From: an uncultured Eubacterium sp.
Lineage (GTDB): Bacteria; Bacillota; Clostridia; Lachnospirales; Lachnospiraceae
Reading direction: 5' to 3'
Assembly (NCBI GenBank): GCA_934322085.1
Contig: CAKRGF010000035.1
Location: forward strand, 1-25,000
DNA length: 25,000 bases
The notes beneath the pieces are model-generated. The model worked only from the letters and a program-made list of their open reading frames with translations. It made no database searches and had not been told where the DNA came from. The position numbers were made by a program, and so were the translations under genes. Below, piece by piece: positions 14,545 to 23,051 of the stretch. Each line of letters begins with the position of its first letter. Within the stretch, counting starts at the first letter, position 1.

Positions 14545-15921
14545 ATGGAAAATGAAATTAAAGACAAATGGAATGAAATAATTACATATATGAGGGATAC
14601 TTATAGTATTAATGGTGTCCTTTTTCGTACATGGATTCTTCCTTTGCAGATTGTTTCCTGTGATAATGACTCAATTATACTTGCAATTGATGAGAAAGAA
14701 CAAGGGGATATTATTGGATTAATTGAAAAAAAATACAAAGTTGCTTTTCAAGTATCCATTGAAGTTATTACAAATCATCAGCTGGATGTTCGATTTATCT
14801 ATCAAAATGACATGGATACGAAAGGAGTTTCTTCCTATAATAAAGAGGAAATGCTGGAAGAAAAATATCCGTTCTTAAAACAGGGTCATTCCTTTGATAC
14901 ATTTGTCGTAAGTAATAGTAACAACATAGCTTATAATGCTGCTGTGGCAGTTGCCGAGAATCCAAATGGCCAGTTATACAATCCATTATTCTTGTATAGC
15001 GGTCCCGGACTTGGAAAAACTCACCTGATGCATTCGATTGCCAGATACATTTTGGAGAACCATCCGGAGTACAGCGTTATGTATACAACCAGTGAAAATT
15101 TTATGAATAACGTTGTCGATGCCATCCGTACCAATCGGAAGACACAGGATACTGCTGCTACATCAAACCTGCGGAAGAATTATCGAAATGTTGATGTACT
15201 TCTCATTGATGATATTCAGTTCATCATTGGTAAAGACAGTACACAGATTGAGTTCTTTAATACATTTGAAGCTTTATATCAGTCTGGAAAACAACTTGTC
15301 ATTTCCAGTGATAAGCCGCCAAGTCAGATGGAGCATTTGGACATGCGTTACCGCTCCAGATTTACTTCCGGTATGACAATTGATATCCAGCCGCCTGATT
15401 ATGAGATGAGTATGGCTATTTTGCGAAATAAACAAGAAAATTCTGATATTCAGTTGAATGAGGAAATTCTTGATTATATCGCTACAAACATCAAATCCAA
15501 CATTCGTATTTTAGAGGGTGCTTATAATAAAATTCTTCTCTTTGCAAGATTTACAAAGCCAAAAGATAATAAGATTGATTTAAACATGGCAAAGGAAGCA
15601 TTAAAGGATTTCATCTCACCAAATGAAAATATGGTAATTACAGCCGACTATATAATTGATATTGTAGCTGACCACTTTAACTTAGATAAGGAAGCGATTC
15701 TTTCTGAGAAGCGAACCAAGACAGTTGCTATTCCAAGACAGATATGTATGTATTTGTGCAATGAATTAACAAATCTTACACTTACGGAAATCGCTGTAAA
15801 GCTCAAAAGATCGAACCATTCGACAGTTATCCACGGTGTTCACAAGATTGAACAGGATATTCTTGTTGATAAAGAGTTAGAAGAAACCATTAATGTGTTA
15901 AAGAAAAAGCTCAATTCTTGA
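14545..15921 (+). CDS. dnaA: Chromosomal replication initiator DnaA
   Basis: This AAA+ initiator binds DnaA boxes and melts oriC. The 458-residue protein has domain I (about 1-80), a short linker, and an AAA+ core with Walker A GPGLGKT (153-159) and Walker B VLLIDDIQF (218-226). Domain IV contains IPRQICMYLCNELTNLTLTEI. Two normally strong signatures differ. The sensor/arginine-finger segment usually reading EDRLRSRFEWGL reads DMRYRSRFTSGM (266-277). The DNA-recognition signature GRDHTTV reads RSNHSTV (422-428). Overall similarity and position leave no doubt that it is DnaA. AGGTAGGAAATTTA precedes the ATG, and the promoter lies in the rpmH-dnaA gap. Confidence 0.96.
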   Translation: MENEIKDKWNEIITYMRDTYSINGVLFRTWILPLQIVSCDNDSIILAIDEKEQGDIIGLIEKKYKVAFQVSIEVITNHQLDVRFIYQNDMDTKGVSSYNKEEMLEEKYPFLKQGHSFDTFVVSNSNNIAYNAAVAVAENPNGQLYNPLFLYSGPGLGKTHLMHSIARYILENHPEYSVMYTTSENFMNNVVDAIRTNRKTQDTAATSNLRKNYRNVDVLLIDDIQFIIGKDSTQIEFFNTFEALYQSGKQLVISSDKPPSQMEHLDMRYRSRFTSGMTIDIQPPDYEMSMAILRNKQENSDIQLNEEILDYIATNIKSNIRILEGAYNKILLFARFTKPKDNKIDLNMAKEALKDFISPNENMVITADYIIDIVADHFNLDKEAILSEKRTKTVAIPRQICMYLCNELTNLTLTEIAVKLKRSNHSTVIHGVHKIEQDILVDKELEETINVLKKKLNS

Positions 15922-16172
15922 TAATTTGTTGATAACTGTATTTTTTATGTCAATAACCACTTAACAACCTGTTGATTATGAAAATTACCAATTTTTTCAT
16001 AGACATTCATTCACAGTAACAAACAAGTTATAAATTTTTTCACATTAAGGTTAAACCACTTAAATTAAGGGTCTGTAAGACTTGTCCACAAATCAACAGC
16101 CCCTAATACTATATACTACTAGCTAATACTTTAATTTATTATGTTTACGGAAGGAAAGGAGTTATTCACAAT
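15922..16172. other. oriC: Replication origin oriC (dnaA-dnaN intergenic region)
   Basis: The gap holds several DnaA-box-like nonamers. TTATCAACA (15927-15935, minus), TTATTGACA (15948-15956, minus) and TAATCAACA (15970-15978, minus) lie behind dnaA. TTTTTCACA (16036-16044) is a weaker candidate. TTGTCCACA (16082-16090, plus) is followed at once by AATCAACAG. Next come CCCC (16100-16103) and a CTA-rich tract with CTAATACTA, CTACTAG and CTAATACTTT (16103-16132), then AT-only sequence. The order of box, C block and CTA repeats mirrors the DnaA-trio unwinding element of Bacillus subtilis. A perfect TTATTCACA (16162-16170) lies between the dnaN ribosome site and its ATG. Confidence 0.85.
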
Positions 16173-17273
16173 ATGAAGTTTACCTGTACCAAAACGAATT
16201 TTAACAATGGAATTAACATTGCCCTGAAAGCAGTACCGGGAAAAACAACGATGCCAATTTTGGAGTGTGTTGTAATTGAAGCAAAAGGAGATATGGTAAA
16301 GCTGACAACTAATGATATGCAGCTTGGCATTGAGACAAAAATACCGGCAGAGATTGAACAGGATGGTATTATCCTTGTTAATGCAAAAATGATTTCTGAA
16401 ATTGTTCGCCGTCTTCCGGATGATGATGTGAATTTTGAAGTTGATGAGAATAATAACATTCTCCTGTTTTGTGGAAAATCCAAGTTTAATATTCCGGGTA
16501 TTCCTCATGATGAATTTCCGATGCTTCCAAAAATTGAAGCAGATAAGACGATTCGCATTTCACAGTTTACTTTAAAGGAAATGATAAGACAGACTATTTT
16601 TTCAATTTCCGATAATGAAAGCAATAAGATTCTGACTGGTGAATTGTTTGAGATTAATGGAGATGAGTTTAAGATTGCTTCTCTTGATTTAGTAAGAGTT
16701 TCAATTCGAAAGATTCATCTGAAAGAAAGTTATGATCCGATTAAGGTTGTTATTCCGGGTAAAACATTGAGCGAAGTAAGCAAAGTTTTAAATGGTGGAA
16801 TGGATGATGAAGTTTCAATTTCATTTTCCAAAAACCATGTGCTTTTTGAATTTGATGAGACAGTTGTTGTGTCCCGCCTGATTGAAGGAAACTTCTACAA
16901 CATCGACCAGATGTTAAAGACAAATTACGAGACAAAAGTTAAAATCAATAAAAATGAATTATACGGATGTATTGACCGTGCTACTCTCCTTCTTCGTGAA
17001 GCAGAGAAAAAACCGGTGATTCTTCACATCAAAGAAGATGAAATTCAGATGGAGATGAATACCAAAATCGGTTCGATGGATGAAGAAGTGACGGCTGAAA
17101 AAGAAGGAAAAGATTTAGTAATCGCTTTCAATCCAAAATATATCAATGATGTATTAAAAGTAATTGATGATGAGGAAGTAACTTTGTATTTGTTTAATGC
17201 AAATGCCCCTTGCTTTATTAAGAATGAAGAAGAATCCTATATTTACCTGATTTTGCCGGTAAATATGAATTAG
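16173..17273 (+). CDS. dnaN: DNA polymerase III beta subunit (sliding clamp)
   Basis: This ring-shaped processivity clamp tethers the replicative polymerase to DNA. The 366-residue length and three-fold repeat architecture fit the family. The N-terminus MKFTCTKTNF and the C-terminus ending LILPVNMN are characteristic, as is PGKTTMPILECVVI near residue 22. The AAGGAAAGGAG ribosome site is separated from ATG by 11 bases that contain a DnaA box. It is the second gene of the dnaA-side cluster, and the S4-domain gene follows after 13 bases. Confidence 0.97.
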   Translation: MKFTCTKTNFNNGINIALKAVPGKTTMPILECVVIEAKGDMVKLTTNDMQLGIETKIPAEIEQDGIILVNAKMISEIVRRLPDDDVNFEVDENNNILLFCGKSKFNIPGIPHDEFPMLPKIEADKTIRISQFTLKEMIRQTIFSISDNESNKILTGELFEINGDEFKIASLDLVRVSIRKIHLKESYDPIKVVIPGKTLSEVSKVLNGGMDDEVSISFSKNHVLFEFDETVVVSRLIEGNFYNIDQMLKTNYETKVKINKNELYGCIDRATLLLREAEKKPVILHIKEDEIQMEMNTKIGSMDEEVTAEKEGKDLVIAFNPKYINDVLKVIDDEEVTLYLFNANAPCFIKNEEESYIYLILPVNMN

Positions 17274-17286
17274 AAATGAGGATGTT

Positions 17287-17502
17287 ATGCAGGAAATAAC
17301 GATTAAGGATGAGTTTATCAAACTGGGTCAGGCTTTGAAACTGGCGGGGCTAGTTGGTTCCGGAGTGGAAGCAAAAGTAGTGATTCAGGATGGTGAAGTA
17401 AAAGTAAATGGTGAAGTGGATGTAAGAAGGGGAAGAAAATTACATCCCGGTGACTGTTTTGAATTTGAAGGAAATGAAGTAAAGGTAACATCTGTATTAT
17501 GA
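17287..17502 (+). CDS. yaaA: S4-domain RNA-binding protein YaaA
   Basis: This 71-residue protein consists almost only of an S4 RNA-binding fold, with IKLGQALKLAGLVGSG, then VNGEVDVRRGRKLHPGD. It matches the small YaaA-type proteins found between dnaN and recF in Bacillota, for which a role with ribosomes has been suggested. A weak ribosome site (GAGGATGTT) precedes ATG. Its stop overlaps the recF start in ATGA, so the two are translationally coupled. Confidence 0.92.
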   Translation: MQEITIKDEFIKLGQALKLAGLVGSGVEAKVVIQDGEVKVNGEVDVRRGRKLHPGDCFEFEGNEVKVTSVL

Positions 17503-18581
17503 TATTAAAGTCCATTGAAATGAGTAATTTTCGTAATTATGAAAGAGAAGAATTTCATTTTCATGAAGGAACGAATGTGTTGTACGGTGATAATGCACAG
17601 GGAAAAACGAATGTGCTGGAAGCCATTTACCTTGGAGGCACGACAAAGTCGCACAAGGGAAGCAAAGATTCGGACATGATTATGAAGGGAAAAGACGAAG
17701 CTCATATTCGATATTATGTAGAAAAGAAGCAGTGTACTTATAAAATCGAAATCCACATGCGTCGAGGAAAGACAAAGGGAATTGCGATTGACGGGCTGCC
17801 GATTGGAAGCAGTAAAGAATTGATGGGATTATCCCACATTATCTTCTTTTCGCCGGAAGATTTAGGAATTATTAAGGATGGACCGGAACAGAGACGAAGA
17901 TTTATGGATATGGAATTGTGTCAGTTAGATAAGGCATATCTTTATTACCTGACACAGTATAAAAAAATATTAAAACAGAGAAATGCGCTGCTTAAGCAGA
18001 TTCAGAAAAACAGTGAATTGAAAGATACGCTGGAAATCTGGGATAAACAATTGGTAGAAAATGGAATCCGAATTATACAAATCAGGGAACAGTTTGTAGA
18101 AGAAGTAGCAGCCATTATGAAACAAAAACATTTCAACCTGACAGGTGGTCTGGAAGAAATGGAAGTAATTTATAAGCCAAACTGCAAGGCAGATGATTTT
18201 GCCACACGCTTATTTATAGAGAGTGAAAGAGATATTTTACTTGGTACTACTACCGTGGGACCTCATCGTGATGACATGCAGTTTTTTATTAACGGACAGG
18301 AAGTAAAGGTTTACGGTTCGCAGGGACAGAAAAGAACTTCGGCTTTGTCGCTGAAGATGGCAGAAATCGAAATTGTAGAAAAAACAATCGGAGAAAAGCC
18401 AATTCTTTTATTGGATGATGTTTTGTCTGAACTGGACCGAAATCGTCAAAACTATTTATTGGAAAACATAAAAGGAATTCAGACGATTATTACTTGTACC
18501 GGATTAGAAGAGTTTGTAAAAAATGGAATAAACATTAATCAGACATTTGAAATTGTTCAAGGAAAAATTAATGGCAATTGA
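17499..18581 (+). CDS. recF: DNA replication and repair protein RecF
   Basis: This SMC-like ATPase loads RecA at single-strand gaps together with RecO and RecR. The 360-residue protein has Walker A GDNAQGKT (30-37), the ABC-type signature near SQGQKRTSALSLKMAEIEI and Walker B ILLLDDVLSELD. The N-terminus MILKSIEMSNFRNY is typical. Its ATG overlaps the yaaA stop codon, and gyrB follows after 17 bases. Confidence 0.97.
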   Translation: MILKSIEMSNFRNYEREEFHFHEGTNVLYGDNAQGKTNVLEAIYLGGTTKSHKGSKDSDMIMKGKDEAHIRYYVEKKQCTYKIEIHMRRGKTKGIAIDGLPIGSSKELMGLSHIIFFSPEDLGIIKDGPEQRRRFMDMELCQLDKAYLYYLTQYKKILKQRNALLKQIQKNSELKDTLEIWDKQLVENGIRIIQIREQFVEEVAAIMKQKHFNLTGGLEEMEVIYKPNCKADDFATRLFIESERDILLGTTTVGPHRDDMQFFINGQEVKVYGSQGQKRTSALSLKMAEIEIVEKTIGEKPILLLDDVLSELDRNRQNYLLENIKGIQTIITCTGLEEFVKNGININQTFEIVQGKINGN

Positions 18582-18598
18582 GAAGATGGAGGTTTTTC

Positions 18599-20524
18599 AT
18601 GAGTGAAGAAAAAGAAGTAGTATATGGAGCAGACCAAATTCAGATTTTGGAAGGGCTTGAGGCAGTAAGAAAAAGACCAGGTATGTATATTGGAAGTACA
18701 TCGGAGAGAGGTCTTCATCATTTGGTATATGAAATTGTCGACAATGCGATTGATGAGGCATTGGCTGGTTACTGTGATGAAATACAGGTATTTATTAACA
18801 AAGACAATTCAATTACGGTTATTGACAACGGACGAGGAATCCCGGTTGGAATTAATCACAAAGCGGGAAAACCAGCAGTTGAAGTTGTATTTACTGTGCT
18901 GCATGCCGGTGGTAAATTTGGCGGCGGCGGATACAAAGTATCCGGTGGACTTCACGGCGTGGGTGCATCGGTTGTAAATGCGTTGTCTAATTGGCTGGAA
19001 GTTGAGATTTATCAGGATGGAAAAAAATATATCCAGCGTTATGAAAAAGGAAAAACGATGTTTCCATTAAAAGAAATCGGTACGACGGATCAAAGAGGAA
19101 CAAAAGTTACGTTCTTGCCCGATGAAACAATTTTTACGGAAACAACAGAATACAGTTTTAACATTTTGAAGCAGAGACTTCGTGAAATGGCATTTTTGAC
19201 TAAGGGAATCAAAATTATTTTGACAGATTTAAGAGAAGAAGAACCTTATTCAGAAACATATCATTACGAGGGCGGAATTAAAGAGTACGTTCAGTACTTA
19301 AACAAAAATAAAGAACCTTTGTATGAAGATATTATTTACTGCGAAGGACAAAAGGGCGATGTTGTGGTAGAAGTAGCATTCCAGCACAATTCAGCTTTCA
19401 ATGAAGGATGTTATAGTTTTGTAAATAATATCACAACGCCGGAAGGTGGTACTCATCTGGCAGGATTTAAAAATGCGCTTACGAAAACGTTTAATGATTA
19501 TGCGAGAAGCCAGAAGATTTTAAAAGATGCAGATCCAAACTTAAGTGGAGAAGATATCCGCGAAGGTTTGACGGCAATTATCAGTATTAAGATTCCGGAG
19601 CCGCAGTTTGAAGGACAGACCAAACAAAAGTTAGGAAACTCTGAGGCAAGGGGTGCTGTTGATAATGTTGTGAGCGAACAGCTGACATATTTCTTAGAGC
19701 AGAACCCGACAATTGCCAGATTGATTTGTGATAAAGCATTACTTGCTCAGCGTGCCCGCGACGCGGCGCGCAAAGCGCGCGATTTAACACGCCGTAAAAC
19801 GGCGTTAGAGGGAACCAGTCTTCCGGGTAAGTTAGCAGATTGTAGTGACAAAAATCCGGAAAACTGCGAGATTTACATCGTAGAGGGAGATTCCGCCGGC
19901 GGCAGCGCAAAAACGGCGCGTGACCGCGCAACACAAGCGATTCTTCCACTTCGTGGAAAAATCTTAAATGTAGAAAAGGCACGCCTTGATAAAATTTTGG
20001 TGAATGCAGAAATTAAAGCAATGATTACAGCATTTGGTACTGGAATTTCAGAAGATTTTGATATCAGCAAACTGCGTTATCATAAAATCATTATCATGAC
20101 CGATGCCGATGTCGATGGTGCACATATTGCTACGCTGCTTTTAACATTTTTGTACCGCTTTATGCCGGAGCTGATTCGTCAGGGTTATGTATATCTGGCA
20201 CAACCGCCTTTGTATAAAATTGATAAAAATAAAAAGTCCTATTATGCATACAGCGATGAAGAGTTAAACGCAACACTTGAAGAAATCGGACGTGATGGAA
20301 ACAACAGCATCCAGCGTTACAAAGGTCTTGGTGAGATGGATGCCGAGCAGTTGTGGGATACAACAATGGATCCGGAGAAACGTATTTTACTTCAGGTTAC
20401 AATGGATGAGGAACAATCTTCAGAAATTGATTTAACATTCAATGTGTTAATGGGAGATAAAGTAGAACCACGTAGAGAATTTATTGAGAAAAATGCGAAG
20501 TATGTTAGAAATCTCGATATTTAG
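18599..20524 (+). CDS. gyrB: DNA gyrase subunit B
   Basis: This is the ATPase subunit of the enzyme that introduces negative supercoils. The 641-residue protein has the GHKL ATPase motifs EIVDNAIDEA (45-54), DNGRGIP (76-82) and GGLHGVGASVVNALS (116-130). The transducer region follows, then the TOPRIM motifs EGDSAGGSA (429-437) and TDADVDGAHI (501-510). The C-terminal YKGLGEMDAEQLW is also present. I chose ATG 18599 because GGAGG lies seven bases upstream; the frame extends seven codons further, overlapping recF, without a ribosome site. At the position of E. coli Arg136, a novobiocin contact, it has Gln139. A local GC-rich stretch with two perfect hairpins lies at codons 390-403. gyrA follows after 14 bases. 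Confidence 0.97.
   Translation: MSEEKEVVYGADQIQILEGLEAVRKRPGMYIGSTSERGLHHLVYEIVDNAIDEALAGYCDEIQVFINKDNSITVIDNGRGIPVGINHKAGKPAVEVVFTVLHAGGKFGGGGYKVSGGLHGVGASVVNALSNWLEVEIYQDGKKYIQRYEKGKTMFPLKEIGTTDQRGTKVTFLPDETIFTETTEYSFNILKQRLREMAFLTKGIKIILTDLREEEPYSETYHYEGGIKEYVQYLNKNKEPLYEDIIYCEGQKGDVVVEVAFQHNSAFNEGCYSFVNNITTPEGGTHLAGFKNALTKTFNDYARSQKILKDADPNLSGEDIREGLTAIISIKIPEPQFEGQTKQKLGNSEARGAVDNVVSEQLTYFLEQNPTIARLICDKALLAQRARDAARKARDLTRRKTALEGTSLPGKLADCSDKNPENCEIYIVEGDSAGGSAKTARDRATQAILPLRGKILNVEKARLDKILVNAEIKAMITAFGTGISEDFDISKLRYHKIIIMTDADVDGAHIATLLLTFLYRFMPELIRQGYVYLAQPPLYKIDKNKKSYYAYSDEELNATLEEIGRDGNNSIQRYKGLGEMDAEQLWDTTMDPEKRILLQVTMDEEQSSEIDLTFNVLMGDKVEPRREFIEKNAKYVRNLDI
19766..19805 (+). repeat. 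Two tandem perfect hairpins inside gyrB
   Basis: GCGCGC-AAA-GCGCGC (19766-19780) and ACGCCGT-AAA-ACGGCGT (19789-19805) are adjacent perfect inverted repeats with identical AAA loops. They lie inside coding sequence for the Arg-rich segment before the TOPRIM domain. The surrounding 60 bases are far more GC-rich than the rest of the gene. Confidence 0.8.
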
Positions 20525-20538
20525 GAAGGAGTAATGAA

Positions 20539-23049
20539 ATGGACGAAAATATTTTCGACAAAGACAGTTTTGATGCAATCAAACCGGTGGATTTGAAAGA
20601 AACAATGGAAACTTCCTATATCGATTATGCGATGTCGGTTATTGCTTCCCGTGCACTGCCGGATGTAAGAGATGGTTTGAAACCGGTACAAAGACGTATT
20701 TTGTATGCAATGATTGAGTTGAATAACGGACCGGACAAGCCACATCGTAAGTGTGCCCGTATCGTCGGTGATACCATGGGTAAATATCATCCACATGGTG
20801 ACAGCTCAATTTATGGTGCTTTGGTTAATATGGCGCAGGAATGGTCGACTCGCTATCCGCTCGTTGACGGTCATGGAAACTTTGGTTCCGTCGATGGTGA
20901 CGGCGCTGCCGCCATGCGTTACACCGAGGCAAGATTAAGTAAAATTTCGATGGAAATGCTTTCCGATATCAACAAAGATACCGTTGATTTCATGCCGAAC
21001 TTTGACGAGACCGAAAAAGAGCCGGTTGTATTACCATCCCGTTTTCCAAACTTATTAGTAAACGGTACCTCCGGTATTGCTGTAGGTATGGCGACAAACA
21101 TCCCTCCTCACAATCTGACGGAGGTTATTAATGGTGTCGTAAAAATCATTGATAATCAGGTAGATGAAGGAAGAGAAACTGATTTAGATGAAATTATGGA
21201 AATCATCAAAGGACCGGATTTTCCAACAGGTGCCACAATTCTCGGACGCCGTGGAATTGAAGAAGCGTACCGTACCGGTCATGGAAAAATCCGCGTGCGT
21301 GCGGTTACCGACATTGAGCCTATGGCAAATGGCAAGAACCGGATTATCGTAACGGAACTTCCTTACATGGTAAATAAAGCAAGACTGATTGAGAAAATTG
21401 CAGAACTTCATAAGGATAAACGAATTGATGGAATTACAGAACTCCGCGACGAGTCAAGCCGTGAGGGAATGCGTATTTGTATTGAGTTACGAAAAGATGT
21501 GAATGCAAATGTAATTTTGAATCAGCTTTATAAACATACACAGATGCAGGATACCTTTGGTGTCAATATGTTAGCACTTGTAAATAACGAGCCGGTTGTT
21601 ATGAATCTTTTGCAGATGCTTCAGTATTATTTGAAACATCAGGAAGAAGTCGTAACAAGAAGAACAAAATATGATTTGAACAAGGCAGAAGAAAGAGCCC
21701 ATATTTTAAAAGGATTATTGATTGCTCTTGATAACATTGATGAGGTAATCAAAATTATCCGTGGTTCGGAAAGTGCTGCTTTAGCGAAAGAGCGCTTAAT
21801 TGAGAGATTTGGACTGGATGATGTGCAGGCGCAGGCAATTATTGATATGCGTCTTCGTGCACTGACCGGTTTGGAGCGCGAAAAGTTAGAGACTGAGTAT
21901 GCCGAACTTCAGAAAAAGATTGCTGAATATAAGGCTATTCTTGCAGATAAAAACCTGTTACTTGGCGTAATCAAAAAAGAGATTCTTTTGATTCGCGATA
22001 AGTACGGTGACGAGAGAAGAACTTCGATTGGATTTGATGAATTCGATATTTCCATGGAAGATTTAATTCCGGTTGAAAATACGGTAATCGCTATGTCACA
22101 CCTTGGTTATATCAAGAGAATGACGATTGATAATTTCAAAAACCAGCACCGTGGCGGCAAAGGAATCAAGGGAATGCAGACCATAGAAGAAGATTATATT
22201 GAAAATCTGTTTATGGCGACAACACATCATTATCTGATGTTCTTTACCAATTTAGGTAAAGTGTACCGTATGAAAGCCTATGAAATTCCGGAGGCGAGCC
22301 GGACATCAAGAGGTACCGCAATTATTAATCTTTTGCAGTTACTTCCGGATGAAAAAATTTCGGCTGTAATTTCCATCAAAGAATTTGAAGAGGATAAATA
22401 TCTCTTCATGGCAACAAAAGATGGTACAGTCAAGAAAACACCGATTTTAGAGTATGCAAATATCCGTAAAACTGGTTTGCAGGCAATTACTCTGCGCGAT
22501 GGAAACGAATTGATTGAAGTAAAAGTAACGGATAACAACCGTGACATTTTCCTTGTAACAAAGAAGGGACAATGTATCCGTTTCAATGAAAAAGATGTGC
22601 GTACAACAGGCCGTACGTCAATTGGTGTGCGAGGCATGAAGATTGATGATGGCGACGAAGTAGTTGCTATGCAGATGGATATACAGGGACCAAACCTTTT
22701 AATGGTTTCTGAATTTGGTATGGGTAAACGTACAAGCATCGATGAATTTGCTCCACAGTTTAGAGGCGGTAAAGGTGTAAAATGTTATAAAATCACAGAA
22801 AAAACCGGAAATGTAATTGGCTGTAAAGCAGTTGAACCGGGAACGGAAATTATGTTAATTACAACGGAAGGAATTATTATCCGCATTGGCGTAGATGATA
22901 TTTCACAGCTTGGACGTGTTACTTCCGGTGTTAAACTGATGAATTTAGACAGTTCCAAAGATATCCGTATTGCCAGCATTGCCAGAGTGCATGAAGAAGA
23001 GACGGACGAGGACGAAACAGAAGAAGAGTCATCAGAGAGTGAGGAATAA
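20539..23049 (+). CDS. gyrA: DNA gyrase subunit A
   Basis: This is the DNA-cleaving subunit of gyrase. The 836-residue protein has SYIDYAMSVIASRALPDVRD at the start of the core, and the catalytic tyrosine Y128 in AAAMRYTEARL. The C-terminal beta-pinwheel contains the GyrA box as QHRGGKG, which distinguishes gyrase from topoisomerase IV. The quinolone region reads HGDSSIYGALV: Ser89 aligns with E. coli Ser83, but Gly93 stands at the Asp87 position. The C-terminus is a very acidic tail rich in Glu, Asp and Ser. GGAAGGAG precedes the ATG, and the fumarase alpha gene begins two bases after the stop. Confidence 0.97.
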   Translation: MDENIFDKDSFDAIKPVDLKETMETSYIDYAMSVIASRALPDVRDGLKPVQRRILYAMIELNNGPDKPHRKCARIVGDTMGKYHPHGDSSIYGALVNMAQEWSTRYPLVDGHGNFGSVDGDGAAAMRYTEARLSKISMEMLSDINKDTVDFMPNFDETEKEPVVLPSRFPNLLVNGTSGIAVGMATNIPPHNLTEVINGVVKIIDNQVDEGRETDLDEIMEIIKGPDFPTGATILGRRGIEEAYRTGHGKIRVRAVTDIEPMANGKNRIIVTELPYMVNKARLIEKIAELHKDKRIDGITELRDESSREGMRICIELRKDVNANVILNQLYKHTQMQDTFGVNMLALVNNEPVVMNLLQMLQYYLKHQEEVVTRRTKYDLNKAEERAHILKGLLIALDNIDEVIKIIRGSESAALAKERLIERFGLDDVQAQAIIDMRLRALTGLEREKLETEYAELQKKIAEYKAILADKNLLLGVIKKEILLIRDKYGDERRTSIGFDEFDISMEDLIPVENTVIAMSHLGYIKRMTIDNFKNQHRGGKGIKGMQTIEEDYIENLFMATTHHYLMFFTNLGKVYRMKAYEIPEASRTSRGTAIINLLQLLPDEKISAVISIKEFEEDKYLFMATKDGTVKKTPILEYANIRKTGLQAITLRDGNELIEVKVTDNNRDIFLVTKKGQCIRFNEKDVRTTGRTSIGVRGMKIDDGDEVVAMQMDIQGPNLLMVSEFGMGKRTSIDEFAPQFRGGKGVKCYKITEKTGNVIGCKAVEPGTEIMLITTEGIIIRIGVDDISQLGRVTSGVKLMNLDSSKDIRIASIARVHEEETDEDETEEESSESEE

Positions 23050-23051
23050 AA

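Noticed and set aside
22278..22739. Minus-strand open frame opposite gyrA
   Set aside because: It has no ribosome site and its composition follows from the opposite strand of gyrA.
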